Origin: Microbacterium oleivorans
GTDB taxonomy: Bacteria; Actinomycetota; Actinomycetes; Actinomycetales; Microbacteriaceae
Assembly: GCF_001691565.1 (NCBI RefSeq)
Contig: NZ_MAYO01000003.1
Location: 1,774,766 to 1,838,765 of the forward strand
DNA: 64,000 nt
Direction: 5' to 3'
The position numbers and the translations under genes were made by a program. Numbering within the stretch: position 1 is the first letter of the stretch; the number at the start of each line of letters is the position of its first letter. Of this stretch, positions 33,695 to 42,873 are shown piece by piece. The notes under the pieces were generated by a model that saw only the letters and a list, made by a program, of their open reading frames with translations, was not told the DNA's origin and made no database searches.

Positions 33695-36600
33695 TCAGGC
33701 CGTCATCCGGCCGACGCAGTCCCCAGCGTCGTCCGGAAGTCGTGCGTCTCGAAGAGTTCGGGCTCTTCGCGACGGTGCAGTCCGGCGCCCCTCGCTCGCG
33801 CGCGCGGCACGAGGGACGGAGAGTGGTTCGTAGCGACGCGCAGATCGGATGGGCGCGACGGTCGGCGTCGCCGCCACGGCGTCCCCGGCCGTCGCCGAGG
33901 GCGCGCCGTCGTCGGCGGAGAAGACGACCTCCGCGTCGACGAAGTACCCCGAGGCTGCCGCTGCGGCCGGGCGCTGACCGTCGGCCCCGTAGACGTAACG
34001 ACCGCCTGTCTGCGCCGGGGCGGTGATCTCGTCCCGGACCACCCGGGAGTCGAAGTACCCGAGCGTCACGGCGTAGCCGCCCGAGGGGGCGAAATACGAC
34101 ACCGTGTAGGTTCTGCCCGGCTCGACGGCGACAGGGGTCGACAACGGGGCGCGCTGCCACCCGGTCGGGCTCTCCGCCGCGAACACGACCCGGGCGAGCT
34201 CCGTACCGTCGGGCGCCCACAGACGACCGACGTGGCGACCGGTGTTGCCCGCCCCCTTGTAGAACCGGATCGCGGTCACCAGTCCCGGCCGCTCGACGTC
34301 GAAAGCCGTTCCGAGGGTGACCGGCGCGGAATCGTTCGCCGAGGCGATCGCGGGCGTCTCGGACGCGAACAGCGTTTGCGCGGTTCCGGGAACCTCGGGG
34401 CCGCGCGTCGTGAACTCCCACGTGTCGAGCACCTGGCCGGCGCCGCCCTGCCCCGCGAGCCGAACCGACGCCCGGTAGGTCGTCGCGGCCGAGAACGCGG
34501 TGGTCGGCGTGAAACTGACCGTCCGCGAGGAGGCGTCGTAGGTCGACGGGCCCTCGACGACGTCGCCGTCCTGCGTGACGTGCAGGGTGGCTCCCGGCGC
34601 GTCAGCGGTGAGGGCCGCGGTCACCGGATCACCCGCGGGGGCGCCGGCGCCGACGGGTGAGCGCTCGGCGATCGCGGGGGTGGTTCCGTCCGAGGCGCCG
34701 GCGACCACCTCGACGTCGACGAGGTAGTCCGTCGACCTCCAGGACTGCGTCGGCATGCCGCCGTCCGCCCCGGAACGGAAGACGCCGTTGTCGGCGGTCG
34801 CTGCGGACAGAGGTCCGTTCTCGACAGAACGCGAGAAGCCCTCCGAGACGTAGGCGTACGCGCCGGTCGGTGCCGAGTACGACACCGTGTAGGTCGCGCC
34901 CGCGGCGAGCGCGACGGGTGCGGCGAGCGTCGCGCGCTGCCATCCCGCGCCCGTCACGGTGGGGAACTCGACGCTCGTGAGGCGTCGGCCGTCGGCATCC
35001 CACAGCGTCCCGGTGCGTGTCACGGAGTCGGCGGCGGGTGCGTAGAAGCGGATGCCGGTGACCCGGGCGGGCACCGCGGAGCTGAAGCGCATGCCCAGCT
35101 CGAGCGCGCCGCCATCGTGGGCGGTGCGCATCCCGGGGGGCGTCCCGCCATCGTGGAGCGAGAGCGCCACGGGAGCGTTCGGATCGGCGGCCGTGCGGAA
35201 CGACCAGGAGCGCCGCGGAGGCGGCCCGGAGGCGGGCGACGGCATCACGACCGTCACGGTGACGTCGACGCCGAAGGGCAGAGGCGACACGGGGTCGAAG
35301 GTGACCCGGGTGCCGTCGGCCGATCGGCTGACCGTGCCCTCGACGGGCTCGCCGTCACTGCGGACCTCGACGCCGGGGGTCGCAGTGAGGGCTTCGGCGA
35401 AGGAGGCCGTGATGTCGGAGTCGGGGTCGACGCCGGTGCGACCCGGCGCGGGCGTCGCCGACACCAGGCGCGGTCCATCGGCGGTGCGTTCGACGATGGG
35501 ATCGACGTAGTAGCTCGAGGTCGAGCGACGGTTCGGGTAGCCCGTGCCGTAGGTGAACGATCCCCCGCTGGCCGGAACGGTGAGCGGTCCCCTCTCGTTG
35601 GCCGCCGCGAAACGACCCGGCGTGACCGCATACCCGCCGGCCGGCGCGCGGTACGACACGACGTACGTCCGCCCCGGCGACACCGGGACCGGCGACGCGA
35701 AGGTCGCGGTCTGCCAGCCCGACGCGGTCTCGTCGTCGAAGTCGACGGCAGCCAACTCGGTCTCACCCGGTCCCCAGAGCGTGCCTGAGTGCGGACCCAG
35801 GTTCCCGGCGCCGCGGTAGTACCGGATGCCGGTGACGACCGCGTTCTCGCTGACCGTGAACGCGGTACCCACCGTGACCGGATCGCTGTCGGCGGCCGAG
35901 GCGATCGCCGGATCCTCGAGGTCGTCGTGCACCGTGCAGGGGCAGACGGCGTCGGGATCGATGAGCGCCGCCGTCCGGAACGACCACGATCCGTCGACGA
36001 GGGGCGCCGCCCGGGTGTCGGCGGCATCCGCCGACACCGTCACGGTGTACCGGGTCTCGTTCGCCAGCGGCTGCGAGGGAACGAAGCGAACCCGACGCGT
36101 CGCAGCGTCGTAGCCGATCGTCCCGGCTACGCGGGTGCCGTCCGGGCCCGTCACCGTCACGACGATCGAGGACGCGACGACGCGCTGAGTGAACACCGCC
36201 GAGATCGCAGAACCGACGGAGACTTTGAGCCCGTCGACCGCGGGGGCATGGTCGGTCAGTCGTACCGGCGACCCCGCGGACGGGTCGAAGAGCACGTCGA
36301 CGTAGTAGTTGGCGTTCCGGTAGGGCTGAGTGGGCCACTGGCCCGCCTGACCGTGCACACCCGCGGCGGCCGCGCCCGATCCGGGTGCCGGCTCGATCGG
36401 GCTGCTGGATCGGGCAGCGTACGGCCAGTACTCCTCCTGGTAGGCGTACCCGCCCGCAGGCGCCGTGTACGACACCGTGTACGTGGTTCCCGCCGTCAGC
36501 TGCACGGGGGTCGCGAAACGCGCCGTCTGCCAGCCCGTCGCGCTCTCCTGTTCGAACGCGACCGTGGCGAGGCGCTCCCCGCGCGCGGACCAGAGCGCCC

Positions 36601-38650
36601 CCGAGTGAACGCCCGTGTTGGCGGCACCCTTGAAGAAGCGCACACCGGTCGCCGCGCCGTCCGTCGTGGTGCGGAAGCGGAGGCCGAGCTCCAGTGCCTG
36701 ACTATCGGTCACGGAAGCGACGCGCGGTGCCTCGACACCGAACAGCGACGCGTCGCCCGAGACGGCGACGGTCCGCACGGTGCCGTCGGTCGAGAAGTTC
36801 GCACTGTCGTCGATCGCCCGCGCGCGGATCTCAGCGGTCGCTGTGCCCTGCTGGATGTAGCTGTACGACCAGTCTGTCGTGCCCTGAGCGGCGAACCACG
36901 TCTGCCCGCCGTCCGTGGACACCTCGACGCCGGCGATGACACCGTCCGCGTCCGCGGCGGTGCCGGTGACGGTCACCGCGCTGCCGTGGGTCACCGCGGC
37001 CCCCTCGGCGGGGCTGGTGATGACGGTCGTGGGAGGTGTGGCGTCGGCGCTCTCGGTCGCGGGGACGAGGTCGTCCATCAGGTCGCCCGGCAGTGCCCCC
37101 ATGTCGGCGAGCAGGTTGACCTGCGCCTGTTGCATCCGGCGGTCGGCGGGCGCGCCGTCCCCGTCGTGCTCCGCGTCGAGTCCCCAGCCCCACTGGACGG
37201 AACCCGCCGAGAAGACGAGGGCACCGCTGGCCGCCTTGTAGAGGGTGGTGTGGTGTTGCGTTGTGCCGGCCACGAGCGTGTTGCCGTAGTCGGTCAGGTA
37301 CTGGTCGACCGGGCCCACGGTGGTGGACAGACGGATGAGGCCCGCCGGAGTCCGCCCGTTGTCGACCACCTCGTTCGACTCGTACCCGACTGTGTGCGGC
37401 GCGAGTTCGGTGCGCGAGCCGAGGGGAGCCGTCGCCAGGTCGGTGCCACGCCACATCCGCAGGCGTCCCTCGGCCCCCGAGACGGTGAGCGGGAGGTCGC
37501 CGTCGTTGACCATGTACATCGTTCCGATGAGTTCGTTCTCGGGTGAGGCTGCGCCCGCGTCGGCGTCCGCGAAGCGGGGGTCGCGCCAGGTGCCGGTCCA
37601 CTCGTCGGAGGGGTCGATCTTCTTGTCGTTCCACGTCTCCTTGTACGAGACGAGGGTCCGATGGTCGGTGGGCGACCCGTCGACGCCGGGGGCCCACCGT
37701 GTCCGCCAGTACATCTCGTTGCCGGTCAGGAACTGGAGATCGACGCCGGCGTCGCGGGCCGCCTCGACGTTGCGGCGTTGCGCACCCGTCCAGTACTCGT
37801 CGTGACCGACCGAGAGGAACACCTCGTGCTTCAGCAGTTCGTCGCCCCGACGGTCGGTGTCGGCGCCCGCCAGGTAGCTGACGTCGTAGCCGTTGCGCTC
37901 GAGGAAGCGGACGGTGGCGAATTCCGAGCTGAAGTAGAAGTCCCGCTGCGTCACGCCCTGTCGTGTCGCGAACGGGCGGTTGTAGCTGATCTCGTAGGCG
38001 CGCCCGGCGGCACCGCCCTGGTAGAAGTCGGCGCCGCCGTAGGAGTTGTAGGCCTGCCACGTCGAGTCGGAGGTCTGGAACAGGACGTCCGAGGTGTTGC
38101 CGTCGTTGCGGACCACGAAGATGATGTGACTCCGGCCGCCGGTGTCGTCGCGGTTCAGGACGGCGAGGTAGACACCGGAGACCGCCGTCGCCGGAACCTG
38201 CCACGACGCCGACACCCCCCAGGTCCCGCAGTCGTACAGCAGGGTCCTCGCATCGGTGAGGCACTCCGGCTGCGTCTGAGGCAATGCCGCCGACGGGGTG
38301 ACCTCGTCGACGTGGCGCGCGCCGAGGCCCTGGTACCACCCGGTGCGGTAGATGTCGATCGTGTAGTCCGCGGCATCCGTGTCGATCTTGAAATCGATCG
38401 TGCTCCCGGCGTTGACGCTGATCTCGGTACCGAACCCCTGGAGGTCCGGATCACCGGCACCTTCGATGTCCCACACCGACGGGTCGGTGCCCTCCTGCGT
38501 GTTCTCGCACATGATCCGGTTGGCGTCGGGGGCGCACGTCTCGATCGCGGCCGCAGGCGGGACCGCGAGCAGCGACCCGATCGCCAGGGTCAGGGCCGCC
38601 ACCACGGCTCCGGCTCGTCGCATCGGAACGGGACGTTCGCGCCGGATCAC
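33695..38650 (-). CDS. Large secreted multidomain protein: DMFase-beta-like domain, Ig-like domains and four DUF4082 repeats
   Basis: A 1651-residue exported protein. After a signal peptide (AGAVVAALTLAIGSLLAVPPAAA, cut near residue 35) come about 550 residues with the N,N-dimethylformamidase beta-subunit-like domain (GWYQGLGARHV, VLFQTSDSTWQAYNSYGG, VGHDEYWTGAQRRNVEAARD), a CARDB/Ig-like segment (TVITSPAEGAAVTHGSAVTV) and four DUF4082 domains, each with a TGIRFYKGAGNTG..G.LW-type core and a YVVSYRAPAGGYA-type end, separated by SbsA-like Ig domains. No sorting signal or C-terminal helix is visible; the last 60 residues are an unusual arginine-rich tail. Such proteins occur in actinobacterial exopolysaccharide loci and are presumed carbohydrate-binding or processing. 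GTG start overlaps the GT2 stop. Confidence 0.88.
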   Translation of the reverse strand: MIRRERPVPMRRAGAVVAALTLAIGSLLAVPPAAAIETCAPDANRIMCENTQEGTDPSVWDIEGAGDPDLQGFGTEISVNAGSTIDFKIDTDAADYTIDIYRTGWYQGLGARHVDEVTPSAALPQTQPECLTDARTLLYDCGTWGVSASWQVPATAVSGVYLAVLNRDDTGGRSHIIFVVRNDGNTSDVLFQTSDSTWQAYNSYGGADFYQGGAAGRAYEISYNRPFATRQGVTQRDFYFSSEFATVRFLERNGYDVSYLAGADTDRRGDELLKHEVFLSVGHDEYWTGAQRRNVEAARDAGVDLQFLTGNEMYWRTRWAPGVDGSPTDHRTLVSYKETWNDKKIDPSDEWTGTWRDPRFADADAGAASPENELIGTMYMVNDGDLPLTVSGAEGRLRMWRGTDLATAPLGSRTELAPHTVGYESNEVVDNGRTPAGLIRLSTTVGPVDQYLTDYGNTLVAGTTQHHTTLYKAASGALVFSAGSVQWGWGLDAEHDGDGAPADRRMQQAQVNLLADMGALPGDLMDDLVPATESADATPPTTVITSPAEGAAVTHGSAVTVTGTAADADGVIAGVEVSTDGGQTWFAAQGTTDWSYSYIQQGTATAEIRARAIDDSANFSTDGTVRTVAVSGDASLFGVEAPRVASVTDSQALELGLRFRTTTDGAATGVRFFKGAANTGVHSGALWSARGERLATVAFEQESATGWQTARFATPVQLTAGTTYTVSYTAPAGGYAYQEEYWPYAARSSSPIEPAPGSGAAAAGVHGQAGQWPTQPYRNANYYVDVLFDPSAGSPVRLTDHAPAVDGLKVSVGSAISAVFTQRVVASSIVVTVTGPDGTRVAGTIGYDAATRRVRFVPSQPLANETRYTVTVSADAADTRAAPLVDGSWSFRTAALIDPDAVCPCTVHDDLEDPAIASAADSDPVTVGTAFTVSENAVVTGIRYYRGAGNLGPHSGTLWGPGETELAAVDFDDETASGWQTATFASPVPVSPGRTYVVSYRAPAGGYAVTPGRFAAANERGPLTVPASGGSFTYGTGYPNRRSTSSYYVDPIVERTADGPRLVSATPAPGRTGVDPDSDITASFAEALTATPGVEVRSDGEPVEGTVSRSADGTRVTFDPVSPLPFGVDVTVTVVMPSPASGPPPRRSWSFRTAADPNAPVALSLHDGGTPPGMRTAHDGGALELGMRFSSAVPARVTGIRFYAPAADSVTRTGTLWDADGRRLTSVEFPTVTGAGWQRATLAAPVALAAGATYTVSYSAPTGAYAYVSEGFSRSVENGPLSAATADNGVFRSGADGGMPTQSWRSTDYLVDVEVVAGASDGTTPAIAERSPVGAGAPAGDPVTAALTADAPGATLHVTQDGDVVEGPSTYDASSRTVSFTPTTAFSAATTYRASVRLAGQGGAGQVLDTWEFTTRGPEVPGTAQTLFASETPAIASANDSAPVTLGTAFDVERPGLVTAIRFYKGAGNTGRHVGRLWAPDGTELARVVFAAESPTGWQRAPLSTPVAVEPGRTYTVSYFAPSGGYAVTLGYFDSRVVRDEITAPAQTGGRYVYGADGQRPAAAAASGYFVDAEVVFSADDGAPSATAGDAVAATPTVAPIRSARRYEPLSVPRAARASEGRRTAPSRRARTLRDARLPDDAGDCVGRMTA

Positions 38651-39615
38651 GCGACGACCCCGGGGATGCCGCGGCTCGAGAGGTCGCGCTCCCAGACGGC
38701 TCCCGCATCGCGGCGCGCCGCCCGAGCCACCCGCAGCCGTGTCCACGCGGTCAGCCCGATGTACCAGGCGGCGTCGGTCGCCTCGGAGATCCGACGGATG
38801 CCGCCGATGAGCGAGCGCACGCGGGCGGCGGCGGTGTCGCCCGTCGACGCCTGCACGTGACCGCGGTGCTGACGCGTCAATACCGCCAGGAGTGCGTGGA
38901 CATCACGAGGGGTGCGCACCCGCATCCCCTCGGTCGCGACCACGCGCTTCTCCTCGTCGGCGAAGAGCGCGTCGAACCAGCAGTCGTCCGCCGTCAGCGC
39001 CGGGAACGCAGCGAAGCGGGAATGTCCCGCGGCGTTCGTGGCGTAGCCGCCGGCTCCCCACATCCGGCGCGCTGGGGCGGTTATCCGCGCGCGGGCACGG
39101 TAGTAGGCACGGACAGGCAGCGACGCACCCGACACGTCGTAGACGAAGCGGGGCCGTGCGGCGAGGACCCCCGGCTCGGCGAGTTCGGCGAACACCGCGG
39201 CCACGGCGGCCGGATCGACCTCGATATCGGCATCGAGGTACAGGCGGGGCCACGCGGTCGCGGCACGATCGCCGAGGTTCAGACCGGCTGCCTTCGACGC
39301 TTCGTCGGTTTCGACGACCGTGACGCCGGCGAATCCCCGAGCGATCTCGGCGGTGTCGTCGCGGCACCCGTTGCAGGCGACGACGATCTCGACCTCGCTG
39401 CAGCGGGTCAGCGGCGCGAGCGCACGGAGCGTACGGCCGATGACGGCCGCCTCGTCGTGCGCCGGAATGATCACCGCACCGCGTGTCGTCGCCCGTGCGT
39501 CACCCTCGGCATGGCCGCCGGAGCGTGCCCCGGCGCGCGTGATGGCGCCGTCCGCCGGCAGGCCGCCGTACGCCTGGTCCGCCGCGCGTGCGACGGCCGT
39601 CCCCACTGTCCCCAT
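38647..39615 (-). CDS. GT2-family glycosyltransferase, first gene of the 13.6-kb operon
   Basis: A 322-residue GT-A enzyme: GAVIIPAHDEAAVIGRTLRA, EIVVACNGCRDDTAEI, ETDEASKAAGLNLG and YLDADIEVDP (DxD site). GAGGYATNAAGHSRF lies in the acceptor region. The N-terminal 45 residues are low-complexity. The ATG at 39615 lies inside a run of GGGGA words (39599-39626) read on the minus strand as CTGGGGAAGAGC, ATGGGGAC and GTGGGGAC; GGGGAAG is the only ribosome-site candidate. The stop overlaps the DUF4082 gene by 4 nt. Confidence 0.86.
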   Translation of the reverse strand: MGTVGTAVARAADQAYGGLPADGAITRAGARSGGHAEGDARATTRGAVIIPAHDEAAVIGRTLRALAPLTRCSEVEIVVACNGCRDDTAEIARGFAGVTVVETDEASKAAGLNLGDRAATAWPRLYLDADIEVDPAAVAAVFAELAEPGVLAARPRFVYDVSGASLPVRAYYRARARITAPARRMWGAGGYATNAAGHSRFAAFPALTADDCWFDALFADEEKRVVATEGMRVRTPRDVHALLAVLTRQHRGHVQASTGDTAAARVRSLIGGIRRISEATDAAWYIGLTAWTRLRVARAARRDAGAVWERDLSSRGIPGVVA

Positions 39616-39627
39616 GCTCTTCCCCAG
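39599..39627 (-). repeat. G-run element cluster at the head of the 13.6-kb operon
   Basis: Three GGGG(A) words in 29 bp on the coding strand, spanning the start codon of the GT2 gene. The 209-bp gap to the divergent gene at 39825 also holds TACAAT (39769-39774), a plus-strand -10 candidate, and otherwise nothing I recognise. Confidence 0.4.
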
Positions 39628-39824
39628 TCGCACACATCCCGAGCAAGAGATGCGTGCCGTAGACCGGTGCCGTCGACGATCCCACTCGTCGCCGTTGTGC
39701 TCGCCTCCCCAGGCGGGCACGACCGGTGTCCCCGCGGACATGAAACCAGATCCGAGCGGCGGACACAATACAATCCGTCACACGGATGCCGGGGATGCGT
39801 CCGCACCAGACCCTGGAGGACGTC

Positions 39825-40424
39825 ATGTCCGGCACTGCAGCGACCGTTCACCCTTCGGCCGACATCGACGACGACGTCGAGCTGGGAGCCGGCACGAAGG
39901 TGTGGCATCTCGCCCACGTCCGCGCGGGAGCGCGCGTCGGCGACGACTGCACCATCGGTCGCGGGGCGTACATCGGTCCGGGCGTGGTCCTGGGTCGCGC
40001 CTGCAAGGTGCAGAATCACGCTCTCGTCTACGAGCCGGCCGTGGTGGGCGACGGGGTGTTCATCGGTCCCGCTGTCGTCTTCACGAACGATGAGTTCCCC
40101 CGGGCGGCGAACCCCGACGGCACGCCGAAGGGCGCGGAGGACTGGCAGGCCGTCGGCGTCGTCGTCGACGACGGCGCCTCGATCGGGGCCCGCGCCGTCT
40201 GCATCGCACCCGTCCGGATCGGCGCGTGGGCTCTCGTCGCGGCGGGCGCCGTCGTGACGAGGGACGTGCCCGCGCACGCGCTGTTCGCCGGGGTGCCCGC
40301 GAAACGGGTCGGCTGGGTCGGTCGTGCCGGTCGGCCTCTGAGCGCCACGGGCGACGAGGTGTGGGTGTGCCCCGAGACCGGCGAGCGTTACCTCGAGGAC
40401 GGCGACTCGTTGCGTCCGATCTGA
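39825..40424 (+). CDS. WbpD/WlbB-like UDP-sugar N-acetyltransferase (hexapeptide family)
   Basis: A 199-residue left-handed beta-helix acetyltransferase. VHPSADIDDDVELGAGTKVW, HVRAGARVGDDCTIGRGAYI, CKVQNHALVYE and VFTNDEFPRA match WbpD/WlbB, which acetylate UDP-2-acetamido-3-amino-glucuronate. The asparagine in QNHA and the FTND block are typical of that group. It complements the dehydrogenase (32577-33647) and 3-aminotransferase (28610-29749), although it stands alone on the other strand. The C-terminal 40 residues form a small extra tail with two cysteines-like features (WVCPETGERY). ATG with GGAGGA 4 nt upstream. Confidence 0.9.
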   Translation: MSGTAATVHPSADIDDDVELGAGTKVWHLAHVRAGARVGDDCTIGRGAYIGPGVVLGRACKVQNHALVYEPAVVGDGVFIGPAVVFTNDEFPRAANPDGTPKGAEDWQAVGVVVDDGASIGARAVCIAPVRIGAWALVAAGAVVTRDVPAHALFAGVPAKRVGWVGRAGRPLSATGDEVWVCPETGERYLEDGDSLRPI

Positions 40425-40436
40425 CGCGGCGCTGTC

Positions 40437-41693
40437 TCAGCCCCAGCCGCCCAGGTACGCGGCGACGTCGGGTTCCCCGTCGATGGCGCGGATGCCGCCG
40501 ACCCGTTCGACGACGTGGGGGAACAGATCGTTCCGCCCCCACCGTGCCTCGCGAGAGACCGCTCGGATCGAGCGGATGCGCAGGAGGGGGTCGCCCTCGT
40601 CGTCCACGACGGTGAGGGTGCCGAGCCCCTCACGCCCGAGCCGCTCGACGAGAGGTCGCAGGCCACCATCGACGCGGATCGGACGCACGATCTCGACGTG
40701 GACACGCACTCGATCGACGGGGGGCTGCGCCGCGATCAGATCCGCTGCCGCGACGCATGCCGATCCCGGCATATCGGCGACGACGGAGTCGACACTGACG
40801 AACGATGCCGCCTCCGACGCGTCCTGGGGAGGGGTCACGGCGATGTCGATGCGCGAGGACGGCAGCCCCCGCGGGCGGGTCCCGGGGACCGGGATCAGGT
40901 CGGCCAGCCGCATGGCCTCCGCGTTGCGGGTGACGCGGTCGTGGTCGTCGCGAGCCCCGGCATCCGGTCCGTCGTGCCACGCGACCGCGCCGGGAACATG
41001 AGCGAGGAGCGCCCCCGCCAGCCAGGCCCGGTACGTCCACTCCCAGTCCTCACCACCGTAGGTGCGGAAGGATTCGTCGAAGCCGCCCGCCGCGTCGAAG
41101 ACGACACGACTGCAGGCGAGGACCGCGCCGATCGTGTGGCGGTAGCTCCGATCGTCGGCGTCCAGGAGGTTGCGGGAGCGGCGATAGGCGTCCGTCAACC
41201 ACGCGGGCTCGGGCAGCTCGCGTCCCGCCACGACGGTGCGGACGTCTGCGGCCGGGGGAACGCCGGTCAGATCGGCGTGGCGCCGCCGCCCGACGGCGAC
41301 GACGTCGGGGGCGAGCCCCGGCATCCTCGTCAGTTCACGGATGAACCCGGGCTCGGGAACCGTGTCGGCGTCGAGGAAGACCAGCACATCACCGGTCGCC
41401 TGAGCGGCACCGAGGTTCCGCACCGCGGCGAGCCGGAACCCTTCGTCCGCCTGACGGACGAGGCGGACCCCTCCGGGGACGACCGGCGCGAGGGCGGAAC
41501 CATCATCGGCGACGATCACCTCGAGGCGGTCTGCGGGGTGGTCCTGGCCGGCGAGTCCCGCGAGGCACCTCGCGAGCTGCTCGGGCTGCTCGTAGTGGGC
41601 GACCACGACCGAGACCGCCGGTGCGACATCGGACGTGCGCCCGTCGAGGAGGTCCCAGCGGTTTCCGGGCAGCGCGATCCCGTGCGTCATCAT
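40437..41693 (-). CDS. GT2-family glycosyltransferase with galactosyltransferase-like C-terminal part
   Basis: A 418-residue protein: VSVVVAHYEQPEQLARCLAG, EVIVADDGSALAP, AVRNLGAAQATGDVLVFLDADTVPEP (DxD) and AGGFDESFRTYGGEDWEWTYRAW, the GGED block of the Glyco_transf_7 C-terminal type. About 150 extra residues follow without a recognised fold. The ATG start overlaps the GT4 stop (ATGA). Confidence 0.87.
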   Translation of the reverse strand: MMTHGIALPGNRWDLLDGRTSDVAPAVSVVVAHYEQPEQLARCLAGLAGQDHPADRLEVIVADDGSALAPVVPGGVRLVRQADEGFRLAAVRNLGAAQATGDVLVFLDADTVPEPGFIRELTRMPGLAPDVVAVGRRRHADLTGVPPAADVRTVVAGRELPEPAWLTDAYRRSRNLLDADDRSYRHTIGAVLACSRVVFDAAGGFDESFRTYGGEDWEWTYRAWLAGALLAHVPGAVAWHDGPDAGARDDHDRVTRNAEAMRLADLIPVPGTRPRGLPSSRIDIAVTPPQDASEAASFVSVDSVVADMPGSACVAAADLIAAQPPVDRVRVHVEIVRPIRVDGGLRPLVERLGREGLGTLTVVDDEGDPLLRIRSIRAVSREARWGRNDLFPHVVERVGGIRAIDGEPDVAAYLGGWG

Positions 41694-42724
41694 GCGGCCC
41701 ACCAGCGGAGGTAGGCGGCGGCGACGTCGTCGAGCGTCGGCGAGAGCGAGACGCCGGCGGCCAACCGAGTGGATGCCGGGTCGCGCCACGCGTCGACGAG
41801 CCGGTCGGCGAGGTCGTCGGCGCTGTAGCGCGCCAGGGTTCCGGGGCGCAGCGCGTCCATCTCCGCCGCATACCGCGAGTCGACGACGAGCGGACGCCGC
41901 CCGGCTTCGACCCAGTCGAGCATCGACCGCGAGGCCGACACGTGTTCGTGAGCCGCGAGCGGGATGCCGGGGGCGACGAGTTCTCCGGCGAAGGCGTCGT
42001 CGTCCAGGAACCCGGTGACCTCGAACGCGACGCCGAGGGCGGCGGCTTCTTCCCGCAGGCGCTCGACGTCCGCCTCGTGGCCGCGCGAAGGGGCGCCGAT
42101 GGCGCGGACGGCGACGACCTGCGGACCGTCACCGTGCGCCCGGAGGATCTCGGCGGCCCGGGCCGCGGCGATGATCGCGGGGCGGTGTCCCTTGCCGGGG
42201 TAGACGAAGCCGGCGATGAGGACTCGGAGGGCGCGGCCCTCGGCGACGACTCCGCCGGGTGGGGTGCCGGTGCGGGCCCCGAGGGCGATGGCATGCGCGC
42301 GAGCGGAGTCCGGGAGGAACTCGTCCATGAGGTGCTGCTCGTGCCGGCTGTTGACGACGACCCGGTCGGCGGCGGCGATCATGCGCGCGTAGGCGGCACG
42401 GCGTCGTTCGAACATGGTGCCGTCGGAGGGCTGCGGCACGTCGTGGAGCGTCAGCATGAGGCGGCAGCGGCCGGCCCACCGCTCGACGACGTCGGCGGCG
42501 TCTTCCGGCCGGGAGCCGAACAGACGATCCGTCGCATGCAGATGGACGGGGGCCTCGCCGGGGACGCCGTCGAGCGCCCGCTCTGCGGCATCGACGTCCG
42601 CGACCCGGACGACCGTCGCGTCGGGGCGGGCCGCCGTGACCGCCACGGCGACGTCGTCGCCGTAACGGGTGACCCCGTGACCCTCCGGACCGAGGACGAG
42701 CAGGAGGGGAGGCGCAGAGATCAC
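41690..42724 (-). CDS. GT4-like glycosyltransferase
   Basis: A 344-residue GT-B-type protein: LLLVLGPEGHGVTRYGDDVA at the N-terminus, LMLTLHDVPQPSDG, VVVNSRHEQHLMDEFL, and ALRVLIAGFVYPGKGHRPAI at the donor domain; SASRSMLDWVEAGRRPLVVDS replaces the usual EX7E block. GTG start at 42724, with only a weak ribosome site. First gene of a two-gene minus unit, divergent from the plus operon at 42874; the 149-bp gap shows no G-run element. Confidence 0.82.
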   Translation of the reverse strand: MISAPPLLLVLGPEGHGVTRYGDDVAVAVTAARPDATVVRVADVDAAERALDGVPGEAPVHLHATDRLFGSRPEDAADVVERWAGRCRLMLTLHDVPQPSDGTMFERRRAAYARMIAAADRVVVNSRHEQHLMDEFLPDSARAHAIALGARTGTPPGGVVAEGRALRVLIAGFVYPGKGHRPAIIAAARAAEILRAHGDGPQVVAVRAIGAPSRGHEADVERLREEAAALGVAFEVTGFLDDDAFAGELVAPGIPLAAHEHVSASRSMLDWVEAGRRPLVVDSRYAAEMDALRPGTLARYSADDLADRLVDAWRDPASTRLAAGVSLSPTLDDVAAAYLRWWAA

Positions 42725-42873
42725 CTGGCATGGTTATCCGCCGGTGACGGCGAGGTCAAGCCCCCCTCTCCTCTGCCGCTTCGTTGCGTACGGTCGGGGC
42801 GTTCAGGCGCACCCATTCCACACTGGTCGGCGCGTTCCCCTCTGCTCGACGCGATGGCGTCGGAAGGAGCCAC

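Noticed and set aside
39741..39774. Promoter with -35 TGAAAC and -10 TACAAT
   Set aside because: The 22-bp spacing is too long; only the -10-like hexamer is mentioned.
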